64,000 nt of DNA from Trabulsiella odontotermitis. GTDB taxonomy: Bacteria > Pseudomonadota > Gammaproteobacteria > Enterobacterales > Enterobacteriaceae. The notes below the pieces were generated by a model. That model was not told where the DNA came from. It saw only the letters and a program-made list of their open reading frames with translations, and did no database searches. Location of the stretch: assembly GCF_001297775.1 (NCBI RefSeq), contig NZ_LIFX01000002.1:310207-374206 (forward strand). Direction: 5' to 3'. Of the stretch, positions 9,205 to 18,283 are shown one piece after another (positions within the stretch are counted from its first letter, which is position 1; every line of letters begins with the position of its first letter). The position numbers and the translations under genes are program-made.

Positions 9205-10059
9205 CTACTGCGCCAGCTCAACCTGTTTATTATCAATAAGACGCGCCTGCCCAAGCCAGGCGGCAACCAGAATTACTGCCCGTTTACTGGTTTCGGTCAG
9301 CTCCAGCAGCGTATCGGCATCGCGGATTTGTACTTCGTCGCTGCGGAACCCTTTTTCATTCAGTTCCTGCTCGCCAAGGGCGATCATCTCGTCGAGATCA
9401 CGCTCACCGGCCTGCAGTTTTTTCGCAATGCCGTTCATCACCTGGCTCAGTCCCGGCGCGATTTTACGCTCGGCGGCGGTGAGGTAACCGTTGCGGGAAC
9501 TCAGCGCCAGACCATCTTTGGCACGAACGATCGGCACGCCGACAATCTCGATGTCGTAGCCCATGTCGGCCACCATTTTGCGGATCAGCGCCAGTTGCTG
9601 GAAATCTTTCTCACCAAAGCAGGCCACGTCGGGCTGTATGAGATTAAAGAGCTTGCTGACAATCGTGGAGACGCCACGGAAATGGCCCGGACGGCTGGCG
9701 CCTTCCAGCATGGTGGAAAGACCGGGGACATCGACGTAAGTCTGCGTGTCGGTACCGTGCGGGTAGATATCGGCAGGCGCCGGGGCGAAAATCAAATCGA
9801 CTTTGCGCTTGTTCAGCTTTTCGCTGTCTTCCTGCAACGTGCGCGGATAGCGCACCAGGTCGTCCGGTCGGTCAAACTGCATCGGGTTAACAAAGATACT
9901 GACGACGACCACGTCCGCACGCGCTTTCGCTTCGTCCACCAGCTTCATATGACCATCGTGCAGGTTGCCCATCGTCGGAACCAGCGCAATACGTTTGCCT
10001 TCCAGGCGCAGTCTGCGGATATGCTGACGCAGCAGCGGGAGTGTTTCGATTATCACCAC
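9205..10059 (-). CDS. panC: Pantothenate synthetase
   Basis: PanC joins pantoate and beta-alanine with ATP, through a pantoyl-adenylate, to give pantothenate. The 284 residues contain the HIGH-type nucleotide motif in [11 protein letters not shown] near residue 30 and the KMSKS-like LSSRNGYL near 185, plus the conserved GEKDFQQL. The start is GTG at 10059, preceded by a strong AAGGAG; a second GTG follows immediately, so one residue of uncertainty remains. It lies 11 bases downstream of panB, so the two are an operon. Confidence 0.97.
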   Translation of the reverse strand: MVIIETLPLLRQHIRRLRLEGKRIALVPTMGNLHDGHMKLVDEAKARADVVVVSIFVNPMQFDRPDDLVRYPRTLQEDSEKLNKRKVDLIFAPAPADIYPHGTDTQTYVDVPGLSTMLEGASRPGHFRGVSTIVSKLFNLIQPDVACFGEKDFQQLALIRKMVADMGYDIEIVGVPIVRAKDGLALSSRNGYLTAAERKIAPGLSQVMNGIAKKLQAGERDLDEMIALGEQELNEKGFRSDEVQIRDADTLLELTETSKRAVILVAAWLGQARLIDNKQVELAQ

Positions 10060-10070
10060 AACAAAACTCC

Positions 10071-10862
10071 TTAATGGAAACTGTGTTCTTCGCCCGGATA
10101 CACGCCGGACTCAACGTCAGCAATATACTGCCGTACCGCGGCGCGCATGTCGCCCGCTTCAGAAAGGAAATTTTTGGCAAATTTCGGAATATGCCCGCCA
10201 GTAATGCCAAATGCATCGTGCATCACCAGAATTTGCCCGTCGGTGACATTGCCCGCGCCGATGCCGATCACCGGGATTTGCAATGCTTCGGTGATGCGTT
10301 TCGCCAGTTCCACCGGTACGCATTCCAGCACCAGCAATTGCGCCCCGGCCGCTTCCAGCGCCAGTGCGTCATCGAACAGTACCTGCGCCGCATCGCCGCG
10401 GCCCTGCACTTTATAGCCGCCGAAGATGTTGACCGACTGCGGTGTCAGGCCGAGGTGCCCGCACACCGGTACAGCGCGTTCGGTGAGCATTTTTACCGTT
10501 TCTACCAGCCAGGCGCCGCCTTCAATTTTGACCATATTCGCCCCGGCACGCATCACCGTCGCAGCGTTTTCAAACGCCTGTTCCGGGGTGGCGTAAGCCA
10601 TAAATGGCAGGTCGGTGAGCAGCAGGCAGTGCGGCGCGCCACGACGCACCGCACGGGTGTGATACGCGACATCTTCCACCGTCACCGGCAATGTGGAGTC
10701 ATGTCCCTGGACCGTCATTCCCAGCGAGTCGCCGACCAGCATGACGTTAATGCCCTCGTCGGCAAACAGTTTCGCGAAACTGTAGTCATACGCGGTGATG
10801 GTCGCGAAGCGTTTCTTGTCCTGCTTGCATTTCTGCAACAGGGAAATGGTGGTTGGTTTCAT
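10071..10862 (-). CDS. panB: 3-methyl-2-oxobutanoate hydroxymethyltransferase
   Basis: PanB transfers a hydroxymethyl group from methylene-tetrahydrofolate to ketoisovalerate, the first committed step to pantoate. The 263-residue protein has the metal ligand Asp in VGDSLGM, the catalytic Glu in the IEGG segment, and the closing [11 protein letters not shown]. The frame extends 16 codons upstream, but homology and an AGGA ribosome site place the start at MKPTTISLL (10862). It is the first gene of panB-panC and lies 65 bases from folK; both belong to folate-linked metabolism, although no fimbrial genes intervene as they do in E. coli. Confidence 0.97.
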   Translation of the reverse strand: MKPTTISLLQKCKQDKKRFATITAYDYSFAKLFADEGINVMLVGDSLGMTVQGHDSTLPVTVEDVAYHTRAVRRGAPHCLLLTDLPFMAYATPEQAFENAATVMRAGANMVKIEGGAWLVETVKMLTERAVPVCGHLGLTPQSVNIFGGYKVQGRGDAAQVLFDDALALEAAGAQLLVLECVPVELAKRITEALQIPVIGIGAGNVTDGQILVMHDAFGITGGHIPKFAKNFLSEAGDMRAAVRQYIADVESGVYPGEEHSFH

Positions 10863-10927
10863 TGCGTTTCCTGATAGCAAAAGCCGATTCTTGCGGCATT
10901 GTAACAGCAACCATCAGGGGGACAAGT

Positions 10928-11407
10928 TTACCAGTGGGCAGGTTGTGCGCTATTGAGTGATTTCAGCGCAACGGCAAGCGGTGTGCCATCAGGAAAAGTG
11001 AGATCAGGGGCGATTTCAAACAGCGGCCACAGCATAAAACCGCGGTTTTTCATGTCGTAATGGGGAACGGTGAGACGGTCGGTCTGAATGACACGATCGC
11101 CGAACAGCATGATATCGAGATCGAGCGTACGCGGCCCCCAGCGCTCTTCCTTACGCACGCGGCCTTGCTGCAGCTCAATGCGTTGCGTGTGGTCGAGCAG
11201 TGTTTCCGGGGACAACGCGGTTTCCAGCGCGACAGCGGCGTTCAGGTAATCGGGTTGATCCTGCGGTCCTAGCGGCGGAGTGCGGTAGAAAGAGGAGAGG
11301 GCGACGATGCGGCTGTCGGGGATCTCTCCGATCGCGGCAATCGCCGCATTAACCTGATCCAACGGTGACGCCAGATTACTGCCAATGGCGATCCAGACCG
11401 TGGTCAC
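10928..11407 (-). CDS. folK: 6-hydroxymethyl-7,8-dihydropterin pyrophosphokinase (HPPK)
   Basis: FolK transfers pyrophosphate from ATP to 6-hydroxymethyl-dihydropterin in folate synthesis. The 159 residues contain the family signature [13 protein letters not shown], whose two Asp bind magnesium, and the pterin pocket around [18 protein letters not shown]. The start is GTG at 11407, overlapping the pcnB stop by four bases (GTGA), so folK translation is coupled to pcnB, as in E. coli. The last 25 residues differ from E. coli, in a part the family does not conserve. Confidence 0.96.
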   Translation of the reverse strand: MTTVWIAIGSNLASPLDQVNAAIAAIGEIPDSRIVALSSFYRTPPLGPQDQPDYLNAAVALETALSPETLLDHTQRIELQQGRVRKEERWGPRTLDLDIMLFGDRVIQTDRLTVPHYDMKNRGFMLWPLFEIAPDLTFPDGTPLAVALKSLNSAQPAHW

Positions 11408-12798
11408 GCGTTGCTCTCCGGACGCGGTGCACGCTTGCGCGGGCGACGATGGCGTCGGCGGGCGGGTTCATCACCTAAATCGGTCAGCATGTCTTTCTGT
11501 TCAGGCGGCGCGGCCACCTGGAATTCGCCCCACCACTGCGTCAGACGCTGCAGTTCGGCGCTGTTTTCTGCTTCCGCACGCAGCGCCAGCAGATCATAAG
11601 CGGCGCGGAATTTCGGATGCTCCATCAGCTTCCAGGCGCGTTTGCCCTGACGACGCGACATACGCAACTGCAACTGCCAGATATCGCGCACCAGCGTGGT
11701 AATGCGTTTCGGAATGGCGATGGAACGGCAGGCTTCGTCGAGCACGTCATTAGTGGCCAGCGCGAAGGCGTCGTAGTAGGCCAGACCGCTTTCCTGTGCA
11801 ATTTTCTGCGCCATTTCCAGCAACGGATACCAGAACATCGCCGCGAACAGGAACGCCGGATTCACGCGCATCTCGTTATGAATGCGGTTATCGGTATTTT
11901 TCAGAACCTGGGTGATGATTCGTTCCATTGGGCTATCACCGTTTTCGGTAAAGTAACGGGTAATAGTCGGAAACAGCGGTTGAAACAGACTGTATTCACG
12001 CAGTAAACGCCAGGTTTCGAATCCATAACCTGCCTGCAGGAGTTTCAGACACTCTTCAAACAGGCGCGCGGGCGGCACATCGTTAATCAGTGTGGCAAGA
12101 CGCGGGATGGGCTCAGCAGTTTCCGGGCTGATGCTCATGCCCAGTTTCGCGGCAAAACGCACAGCACGCAGCATGCGCACCGGATCTTCGCGATAACGGG
12201 TTTCCGGGTTGCCAATCAGGCGGATCACGCCATCGTTGAGGTCCTGCATGCCGCCGACGTAATCACGCACTGTGAAATCCGCCACGCTGTAATACAGGCT
12301 GTTGATGGTGAAGTCGCGGCGCTGGGCATCTTCTTCGATGGAGCCGAAGATGTTATCGCGTAGCAGCATGCCGTTCTGGCCGCGCTGCGAGGTGGTGCGG
12401 TCGATCGGACTGCCGTCGTGGTGACCACGGAAGGTGGCGACTTCGATGATTTCAGGGCCAAACATCACGTGCGCAAGACGGAAACGGCGGCCCACGAGGC
12501 GGCAGTTACGGAACAGTTTGCGCACCTGGTCGGGCGTCGCACTGGTCGTGACGTCGAAGTCTTTGGGCTTTTTGCCCAGCAGCAAATCACGTACACCGCC
12601 GCCGACCAGATAGGCTTCATAGCCCGCTTTGTTCAGTCGATAGAGAACTTTGAGGGCATTTTCACTGATATCTTTGCGGGAAATAGCATGCTGCTCACGC
12701 GGGATAACCGTCATTTTAGGTCTGGCGACGACGATTTCTGCCTCGCTCTCCTCACGGCTTAGCACCTTACGGCAAAAATTAGCGACTCGGGTAAAAAT
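11404..12798 (-). CDS. pcnB: Poly(A) polymerase I, AUU start codon
   Basis: PcnB adds 3' poly(A) tails that speed RNA decay and sets copy number of ColE1-type plasmids by destabilising RNA I. It has the class II nucleotidyltransferase signature [20 protein letters not shown] (two catalytic Asp) near residue 80, the RRDFTINSL and RNA-binding motifs, and a basic C-terminal tail ([14 protein letters not shown]). The first standard start is a GTG at 12765, but the frame continues to an ATT at 12798 that encodes the E. coli N-terminus ([10 protein letters not shown]) and has GAGGTG five bases upstream. E. coli pcnB is an established case of AUU initiation that keeps PcnB scarce. That gives 464 residues, one fewer than E. 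coli. Confidence 0.95.
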   Translation of the reverse strand: MFTRVANFCRKVLSREESEAEIVVARPKMTVIPREQHAISRKDISENALKVLYRLNKAGYEAYLVGGGVRDLLLGKKPKDFDVTTSATPDQVRKLFRNCRLVGRRFRLAHVMFGPEIIEVATFRGHHDGSPIDRTTSQRGQNGMLLRDNIFGSIEEDAQRRDFTINSLYYSVADFTVRDYVGGMQDLNDGVIRLIGNPETRYREDPVRMLRAVRFAAKLGMSISPETAEPIPRLATLINDVPPARLFEECLKLLQAGYGFETWRLLREYSLFQPLFPTITRYFTENGDSPMERIITQVLKNTDNRIHNEMRVNPAFLFAAMFWYPLLEMAQKIAQESGLAYYDAFALATNDVLDEACRSIAIPKRITTLVRDIWQLQLRMSRRQGKRAWKLMEHPKFRAAYDLLALRAEAENSAELQRLTQWWGEFQVAAPPEQKDMLTDLGDEPARRRHRRPRKRAPRPESNA

Positions 12799-12865
12799 AT
12801 TGCACCTCGGTTGTGTAGTATCGATAAACGAAAAAATAAGATTCCGGACAAAAAATAGCGGCTAA

Positions 12866-13765
12866 TCATAGCTCAGCCAAACGCGTTTGAGAATGCTGGA
12901 TTTCCGGTACTGTCGAAAGCTTCCAGTTAGTCACTGCATTTTTTAGCAGATCCTCAACGCTCAAATCCTGCCATCCTTTTGCTATATCCTGATTAAGAAA
13001 CTGTAAAGCGTTGATTAATTCAGGACGTGGATCGCCCTCCGGCAGTGCGGGCGCATGGTTCTGTTTAGACAGCTTATTGCCGTCGCTATTCAGTGCCAGC
13101 GGCAGATGAATGTAGTCCGGCGCCTGCCAGCCAAAATGGCGGTAGAGCGAGATCTGCCGTACGGTGGGCTCAATCAGATCAGCCCCGCGCACGATTTCCG
13201 TGACGCCCTGAAAATGGTCGTCGACCACCACCGCCAGGTTGTAGGCGAAAAGCCCGTCACGGCGATGAATAATAAAATCTTCCCGCGCCAGCGCCTCGTC
13301 AGCGACGATCTCTCCCCGAAGTTTATCGTAAAACCGGAGTACCGGTTGTTGCTGGCGCAGACGCAGCGCGGCGTTTTGCGGGCCGAGGTGCAAATCGCGG
13401 CAATGGCCATTGTAGATCCCGCCCATGCTGTGGATTTGGGCGCGGGTGCAGGTGCAGTAATAACTGAGCCCTTGCTGTGCAAGCCAGTCCAGCGCGGCGC
13501 GGTAGGCGTCGTGACGCTGTGACTGCCATAACACCTCGCCATCCCAGTGCAGACCGTAATGTTCCAGCTGGCGCAGGATGGTCTCTGCGGCACCGGGAAC
13601 TTCACGCGGGGGATCGATATCTTCAATGCGCACCCGCCAGGTACCGTGATTAGCGCGGGCCTGCAGGTAGCTGCCAAGAGCGGCAATTAATGAGCCGAAG
13701 TGTAATTCACCGGAGGGAGATGGCGCGAAGCGCCCAATATAGTGTGATTCAGGCATATCAGTCAT
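12866..13765 (-). CDS. gluQ: Glutamyl-Q tRNA(Asp) synthetase
   Basis: GluQ activates glutamate without tRNA and attaches it to queuosine at the wobble base of tRNA-Asp. It resembles the catalytic half of GluRS and lacks the anticodon-binding domain: 299 residues. Visible are the HIGH-type [12 protein letters not shown] near residue 15, the zinc-binding segment YCTCTRAQI to NGHC near 103-121, and the KMSKS-type NKLSKQN near 230. The ATG at 13765 lacks a clear ribosome site and lies just after the hairpin that follows dksA; the ATG three codons later is an alternative. The last 30 residues diverge from E. coli. Confidence 0.95.
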   Translation of the reverse strand: MTDMPESHYIGRFAPSPSGELHFGSLIAALGSYLQARANHGTWRVRIEDIDPPREVPGAAETILRQLEHYGLHWDGEVLWQSQRHDAYRAALDWLAQQGLSYYCTCTRAQIHSMGGIYNGHCRDLHLGPQNAALRLRQQQPVLRFYDKLRGEIVADEALAREDFIIHRRDGLFAYNLAVVVDDHFQGVTEIVRGADLIEPTVRQISLYRHFGWQAPDYIHLPLALNSDGNKLSKQNHAPALPEGDPRPELINALQFLNQDIAKGWQDLSVEDLLKNAVTNWKLSTVPEIQHSQTRLAEL

Positions 13766-13768
13766 TAC

Positions 13769-13792
13769 AAGGCGGGAGAAACTCCCGCCTTT
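13769..13792 (-). terminator. Terminator/attenuator between dksA and gluQ
   Basis: GGCGGGAG and CTCCCGCC form an 8-bp stem with a three-base loop 22-25 bases after the dksA stop, ending only a few bases before the gluQ start codon. The T-run is weak (TTGTAATG). In Shigella flexneri a terminator at this place is known to limit gluQ expression from the dksA promoter; the same arrangement is seen here. Confidence 0.7.
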
Positions 13793-13813
13793 GGATGGTA
13801 TACAGTGCTGGAA

Positions 13814-14269
13814 TTAACCGGCCATCTGTTTTTCGCGGATTTCAGCCAGGGTTTTGCAATCGATGCACAGATCGGCTGTCGGGCGCGCTTCCAGACGACG
13901 AATACCGATTTCAACACCGCAGGATTCGCAGTAGCCAAAATCTTCGTCTTCGACTTTCTTCAGCGTTTTTTCGATCTTTTTGATCAGCTTGCGTTCGCGG
14001 TCACGGTTACGCAGTTCGAGGCTGAACTCTTCTTCCTGCGCGGCACGATCGACCGGATCCGGGAAGTTAGCAGCTTCATCCTGCATGTGTGTAACAGTAC
14101 GATCGACTTCATCCCTGAGTTGATTACGCCATGCTTCAAGGATGCGCTTGAAGTGCGCCAGCTGGGCTTCGTTCATATACTCTTCGCCCGGTTTCTCTTG
14201 ATACGGCTCCACCCCAGCGATGGCGAGAATACTCAGGGACGATGTTTTACGGTTTTGCCCTTCTTGCAT
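13814..14269 (-). CDS. dksA: RNA polymerase-binding transcription factor DksA
   Basis: DksA binds the secondary channel of RNA polymerase and, with ppGpp, shuts off rRNA and activates amino acid promoters. The 151 residues match E. coli almost exactly. The coiled-coil tip DPVDRA carries the essential Asp71 and Asp74, and the four zinc-binding Cys are present (CESC and CIDC). The frame is open six codons upstream, but MQEGQNRK with a GGAGAAG ribosome site fixes the start at 14269. The rpsB promoter in this window has the GC-rich discriminator typical of DksA/ppGpp-inhibited promoters. Confidence 0.98.
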   Translation of the reverse strand: MQEGQNRKTSSLSILAIAGVEPYQEKPGEEYMNEAQLAHFKRILEAWRNQLRDEVDRTVTHMQDEAANFPDPVDRAAQEEEFSLELRNRDRERKLIKKIEKTLKKVEDEDFGYCESCGVEIGIRRLEARPTADLCIDCKTLAEIREKQMAG

Positions 14270-14445
14270 GTTGCTTCTCCTTAACACGCACTATCGATCC
14301 CCATGTTGGGGGAAAAATCAGGCCGCTATAAATAGCAGATGCTTTTCCGGATAGCAATTATCTAAACGTTACACTTGACAACCCTGTGAGGAAAAGCGTA
14401 TTTGCGCACGCGACCAGCACACTTATTGTTCAGCGGTTTACCACG

Positions 14446-15150
14446 CTATAACACCACGGGTACCGGCTCACTCAGAGTCATAATATCGGCAGAAAGTTCC
14501 GCTTTATAAGCCAGAATTTCCACCCCTTTGCTTTGTGCCTCATTCAATAGTTGCGCGTATTTAGCATCGATGTGGCGCGCGGGTGAAAAACAGGTGATGG
14601 CTGAGTGAAGTACCGCAAAAAAAATGACGGCACGATCGCCTTCTGACACCACGCTCATCAGTTCCCGAAGATGCTTTTGACCCCTTTCCGTCACGGCATC
14701 CGGGAAAAAACCGTTCTCATTTTCCGCCAACGTAACCGATTTCACTTCAATATAGCAGTTTCGTCTATTCTCTGCTTGTAACATAAAATCAATACGGCTG
14801 CGCTCTGCGCCATATTTCACTTCGCCTTTCAACGCAGTATATCCGCGAAGCGCAGGAATAATTTCGGATTGAATCGCTTCTTTCACCAGCGCGTTCGCTC
14901 GTAATGTATTGACGCAAATAAAAGCGCCCTGCTGAGTTTGTGTTAATTCCCAGGTATGGGCGTATTTCCGTTTAATATTCTCCGAAGTGGAATACCACAC
15001 GGTATCGCCCGGTGTGGCACATCCTGTCATTGCGCCGGTATTGGGGCAATGGAGCGTGATGACGGTTCCCTCAGCGGTGATCACATCCGCCAGAAAACGT
15101 TTATAGCGTTTTATCAACGTGGCGGATTGTAATTTAGGAATAAACTGCAT
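14446..15150 (-). CDS. sfsA: Sugar fermentation stimulation protein A, nuclease-fold
   Basis: SfsA raises maltose metabolism when overexpressed in E. coli and binds DNA non-specifically; its biochemical role is unsettled. The 234-residue protein has an N-terminal OB-like part and a C-terminal PD-(D/E)XK nuclease-like core, seen here as RIDFML ... [10 protein letters not shown], which supplies the Asp and the E-x-K pair. Family motif [11 protein letters not shown] is near residue 34. It lies 13 bases downstream of thpR on the same strand and is probably cotranscribed. The codon use is more AT-rich than in thpR and hrpB, which may only reflect low expression. Confidence 0.93.
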   Translation of the reverse strand: MQFIPKLQSATLIKRYKRFLADVITAEGTVITLHCPNTGAMTGCATPGDTVWYSTSENIKRKYAHTWELTQTQQGAFICVNTLRANALVKEAIQSEIIPALRGYTALKGEVKYGAERSRIDFMLQAENRRNCYIEVKSVTLAENENGFFPDAVTERGQKHLRELMSVVSEGDRAVIFFAVLHSAITCFSPARHIDAKYAQLLNEAQSKGVEILAYKAELSADIMTLSEPVPVVL

Positions 15151-15163
15151 CTTTGTTTCCTGA

Positions 15164-15694
15164 TTATTCTGTTAACGCCCAACGCTCCAGCGCAGTATAA
15201 CGCGTTCGTCCCTGCGAAAATGTCGACTCGTACAGCACAAATTCGCTCACCGGCACCGGCCAGTGGAACCCTGGCGGCGGGATCTTCACCGCATGGCTGG
15301 CGTCACGCAGCAATGTAATGTGCGGGTGAAAGGGCTGCGGACTCTGATAACAGCCGCGCCGCGCGGCCTGCGAGCGCAGCAGGCTGGCTAGCTGCAACAG
15401 TCCCCGTGGCGGCTGGCGAGTGCCGAGCCAGACCACCCGTGAACGCAGCCACTGCCCGGCGTCGTCCAGATGCAAAGTAAACCCCGGCTGACGAATGCGC
15501 CCGGCCATCGCCGTCAGTGCGCGCTGTTTTTCTGCGCTGACGTCGCCGAGAAACGCCAGCGTCAGGTGCAGGTTTGCCGCCGCGACCGGCCGTCCGGCTT
15601 CCGGCGCAAATTGCGTCGCCCGCCAGTGGACTATCTGCTGCTGAATATCGCCCGGTAATTCAAGGGCAAAAAACAGCCTTTTCGGCTCAGACAT
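15164..15694 (-). CDS. thpR: RNA 2',3'-cyclic phosphodiesterase (2H family)
   Basis: ThpR (formerly LigT) hydrolyses 2',3'-cyclic phosphate RNA ends and can join some 2'-5' linked RNAs in vitro. The 176-residue protein has the two HxTx motifs of the 2H superfamily: HLTL at His43 and HITL at His125, on a duplicated fold. The frame is open 14 codons upstream, but homology begins at [11 protein letters not shown], giving the start at 15694. It is divergent from hrpB (72 bases between starts) and runs on to sfsA. Confidence 0.94.
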   Translation of the reverse strand: MSEPKRLFFALELPGDIQQQIVHWRATQFAPEAGRPVAAANLHLTLAFLGDVSAEKQRALTAMAGRIRQPGFTLHLDDAGQWLRSRVVWLGTRQPPRGLLQLASLLRSQAARRGCYQSPQPFHPHITLLRDASHAVKIPPPGFHWPVPVSEFVLYESTFSQGRTRYTALERWALTE

Positions 15695-15766
15695 GATGGG
15701 TACTCGGTAATGATTTACCGCGATGCTACAATGCATGACCCTGAATGTTAACCCTTCGGAGCTTTT

Positions 15767-18208
15767 GTGTCCTCATTGCCGGTTGCCGCTGTCATTCCCG
15801 AACTCCTTCAGGCGCTGAACCATGCGCCGCAAGTCTTACTCAATGCGCCGACCGGTGCAGGCAAATCCACCTGGCTGCCGTTGCAACTGCTGGAACAGGG
15901 GGCGATGACGGGCAAAATCCTTCTGCTGGAGCCGCGACGACTGGCGGCGCGCAATGTCGCTCAGCGGCTCGCGGAACTGCTGGGCGAGCAACCAGGCGGA
16001 ACGGTGGGCTACCGGATGCGCGCTGAAACCTGCGTCGGGCCCACGACGCGGCTGGAAGTGGTCACCGAAGGGATCCTCACACGGATGATTCAGCACGATC
16101 CCGAGCTCAGCGGCGTGGGGCTGGTGATCCTCGATGAATTTCACGAGCGCAGCCTGCAGGCGGATCTGGCGCTGGCGCTGCTGCTGGATGTCCAGCAGGG
16201 GCTGCGCGATGACCTCAAATTATTGATCATGTCCGCGACGCTGGATAACGCACGGCTGCAACAGTTGTTGCCGGATGCGCCGGTGATTGTTTCTGAAGGG
16301 CGCGCGTTCCCGGTGGAGCGGCGCTATCAGGCGCTGGCGGCGCATCAACGTTTTGATGAAGCGGTTGCTGTCGCCACCGCTGACTTGCTGCGCGCGGAAT
16401 CTGGCTCGCTGCTGCTGTTTCTGCCGGGCGTCGGTGAAATTCAGCGCGTTCAGGAACAGCTGGCTTCGCGCGTCGCCGGGGATACGCTGCTGTGCCCGTT
16501 ATATGGCGCGCTGCCGCTGAGCGAGCAACGAAAAGCGATCCTTCCAGCTCCGGCGGGCAAACGTAAAGTAGTACTGGCGACCAACATTGCCGAAACCAGT
16601 CTGACCATCGAAGGGATCCGCCTGGTGGTCGACTGCGCGCAGGAGCGGGTTGCGCGGTTTGATGCCCGGACGGGCTTAACGCGGCTCATCACGCAGCGCG
16701 TCAGCCAGGCCTCAATGACCCAGCGCGCCGGACGCGCCGGGCGCCTGGAACCGGGCCTCTGCCTGCATCTGCTCGGCAAGGAACAGGCGGAACGCGCGGC
16801 GGCGCAAAGTGAACCGGAGATCCTGCAAAGCGATCTTTCCGCCCTGTTGCTGGATCTCCTGCTGTGGGGTTGTGCTGATCCAGCAGAACTTCGCTGGCTC
16901 GACCTTCCGCCTGCCAGCAACCTGGCTGCCGCACGGCGGTTACTCACCGGGTTACAGGCGCTGGAGGGCGAACGGTTAACGCCGCGCGGGCAACGCATGG
17001 CTGCGCTGGGGAATGATCCCCGGCTGGCGGCGATGCTGGTGGCGGCAGACGGGCGTGATGAGGTGGCGACGGCGGCGAAAGCCGCGGCGATCCTGGAAGA
17101 GCCGCCGCGCAACAGCGGCAGCGATCTCAGCCATGCGTTTTCACGTCAGCAGCCCAACTGGCAACAGCGCGCCCGGCAGCTCAGCCAGCGGCTGGGGACG
17201 ACAGGTGGTGATGCTGACATTGACGCGCTAGCACCGCTCCTGGCACGCGCTTTTGCCGACAGAATTGCCCGCCGACGCGGTCAGGAAGGACGATACCAGC
17301 TGGCGAACGGGATGGGCGCGATGCTGGATGCAGATGACGCGTTGAGCCGTCATGAATGGCTGATTGCGCCGCTGTTGTTGCAGGGCAGCCAGTCGCCGGA
17401 CGCGCGCATCCTGCAGGCGCTGCCGCTGGATATCGACCGGCTGATCGCCCGTTGTCCGTGGCTGTTACAGCAGTCAGACACCATCGAGTGGGATGACGCG
17501 CAGGGCACGCTGAAAGCCTGGCGTCGTCAGCGCATCGGCGAACTGGTGGTCAAAGTCCAGCCGCTGGCGAAGCCGTCTGAAGAAGAACTGCATCAGGCCA
17601 TGCTGAACGGCATTCGTGATAAAGGCCTGGCAGTCCTGAACTGGACTCCGGAGGCGGAACAGCTTCGGTTGCGGCTGCACTGTGCGGCAAAATGGCTGCC
17701 GGAACAGCCGTGGCCGGCGGTCGATGACGCGTCGTTGCTGTCGTCGCTGGAAAGCTGGCTGCTGCCGCAAATGCAGGGCGTACACTCGCTGCGCGCGCTG
17801 AAAGCCATCAATCTTCACACGGCGTTACAAAACCTGTTGCCATGGTCATTACGTCAACAACTGGATAGTGAGCTGCCAGCGCATTACACTGTGCCGACCG
17901 GAAGCCGGATTGCCATCCGCTATCACGACGAAAATCCCCCGGCGCTGGCGGTGCGGATGCAGGAAATGTTCGGTGAAGCGACAACGCCGACGATTGCTCA
18001 GGGGCGCGTCGCGCTGGTGCTTGAGCTTCTGTCGCCTGCGCAGCGACCGTTGCAGATCACGCGTGATCTCAGCGCGTTCTGGCAGGGAGCGTATCGTGAT
18101 GTGCAAAAAGAGATGAAAGGGCGCTATCCAAAGCACGTATGGCCAGACGACCCTGCGAATGCGGTGCCTACCCGGCGAACGAAGAAATATTCACAGAGCA
18201 AAAATTGA
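15767..18208 (+). CDS. hrpB: ATP-dependent RNA helicase HrpB (DEAH type)
   Basis: An 813-residue DExH-box helicase of the DEAH/RHA group; the cellular substrate is not well defined, although the related HrpA acts on stalled ribosomes. Motifs in order: Walker A APTGAGKST near 28, PRRLAARN, TEGILTRM, DEFH within LVILDEFHERS near 121, SATL near 156, ATNIAETSLTI and QRAGRAGR near 325, followed by the HA2 and HrpB-specific C-terminal domains. The start is GTG (15767), giving MSSLPVAAVIPELL as in E. coli. It ends in an extra SKN compared with the E. coli terminus. The gene is divergent from thpR and upstream of mrcB. Confidence 0.96.
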   Translation: MSSLPVAAVIPELLQALNHAPQVLLNAPTGAGKSTWLPLQLLEQGAMTGKILLLEPRRLAARNVAQRLAELLGEQPGGTVGYRMRAETCVGPTTRLEVVTEGILTRMIQHDPELSGVGLVILDEFHERSLQADLALALLLDVQQGLRDDLKLLIMSATLDNARLQQLLPDAPVIVSEGRAFPVERRYQALAAHQRFDEAVAVATADLLRAESGSLLLFLPGVGEIQRVQEQLASRVAGDTLLCPLYGALPLSEQRKAILPAPAGKRKVVLATNIAETSLTIEGIRLVVDCAQERVARFDARTGLTRLITQRVSQASMTQRAGRAGRLEPGLCLHLLGKEQAERAAAQSEPEILQSDLSALLLDLLLWGCADPAELRWLDLPPASNLAAARRLLTGLQALEGERLTPRGQRMAALGNDPRLAAMLVAADGRDEVATAAKAAAILEEPPRNSGSDLSHAFSRQQPNWQQRARQLSQRLGTTGGDADIDALAPLLARAFADRIARRRGQEGRYQLANGMGAMLDADDALSRHEWLIAPLLLQGSQSPDARILQALPLDIDRLIARCPWLLQQSDTIEWDDAQGTLKAWRRQRIGELVVKVQPLAKPSEEELHQAMLNGIRDKGLAVLNWTPEAEQLRLRLHCAAKWLPEQPWPAVDDASLLSSLESWLLPQMQGVHSLRALKAINLHTALQNLLPWSLRQQLDSELPAHYTVPTGSRIAIRYHDENPPALAVRMQEMFGEATTPTIAQGRVALVLELLSPAQRPLQITRDLSAFWQGAYRDVQKEMKGRYPKHVWPDDPANAVPTRRTKKYSQSKN

Positions 18209-18283
18209 GAGATTTCTTCTTTCACCTGCGGGTGAAAGACAAGAGAATCAGGCCATTACGCCTGAAAAATGCGGAGAGAAAGC

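Noticed and set aside
18219-18238. Hairpin CTTTCACC-TGCG-GGTGAAAG between hrpB and mrcB
   Set aside because: The stem is perfect but lacks a T-run, so it was not called a terminator; it may act as an mRNA structure upstream of mrcB, but nothing more supports it.
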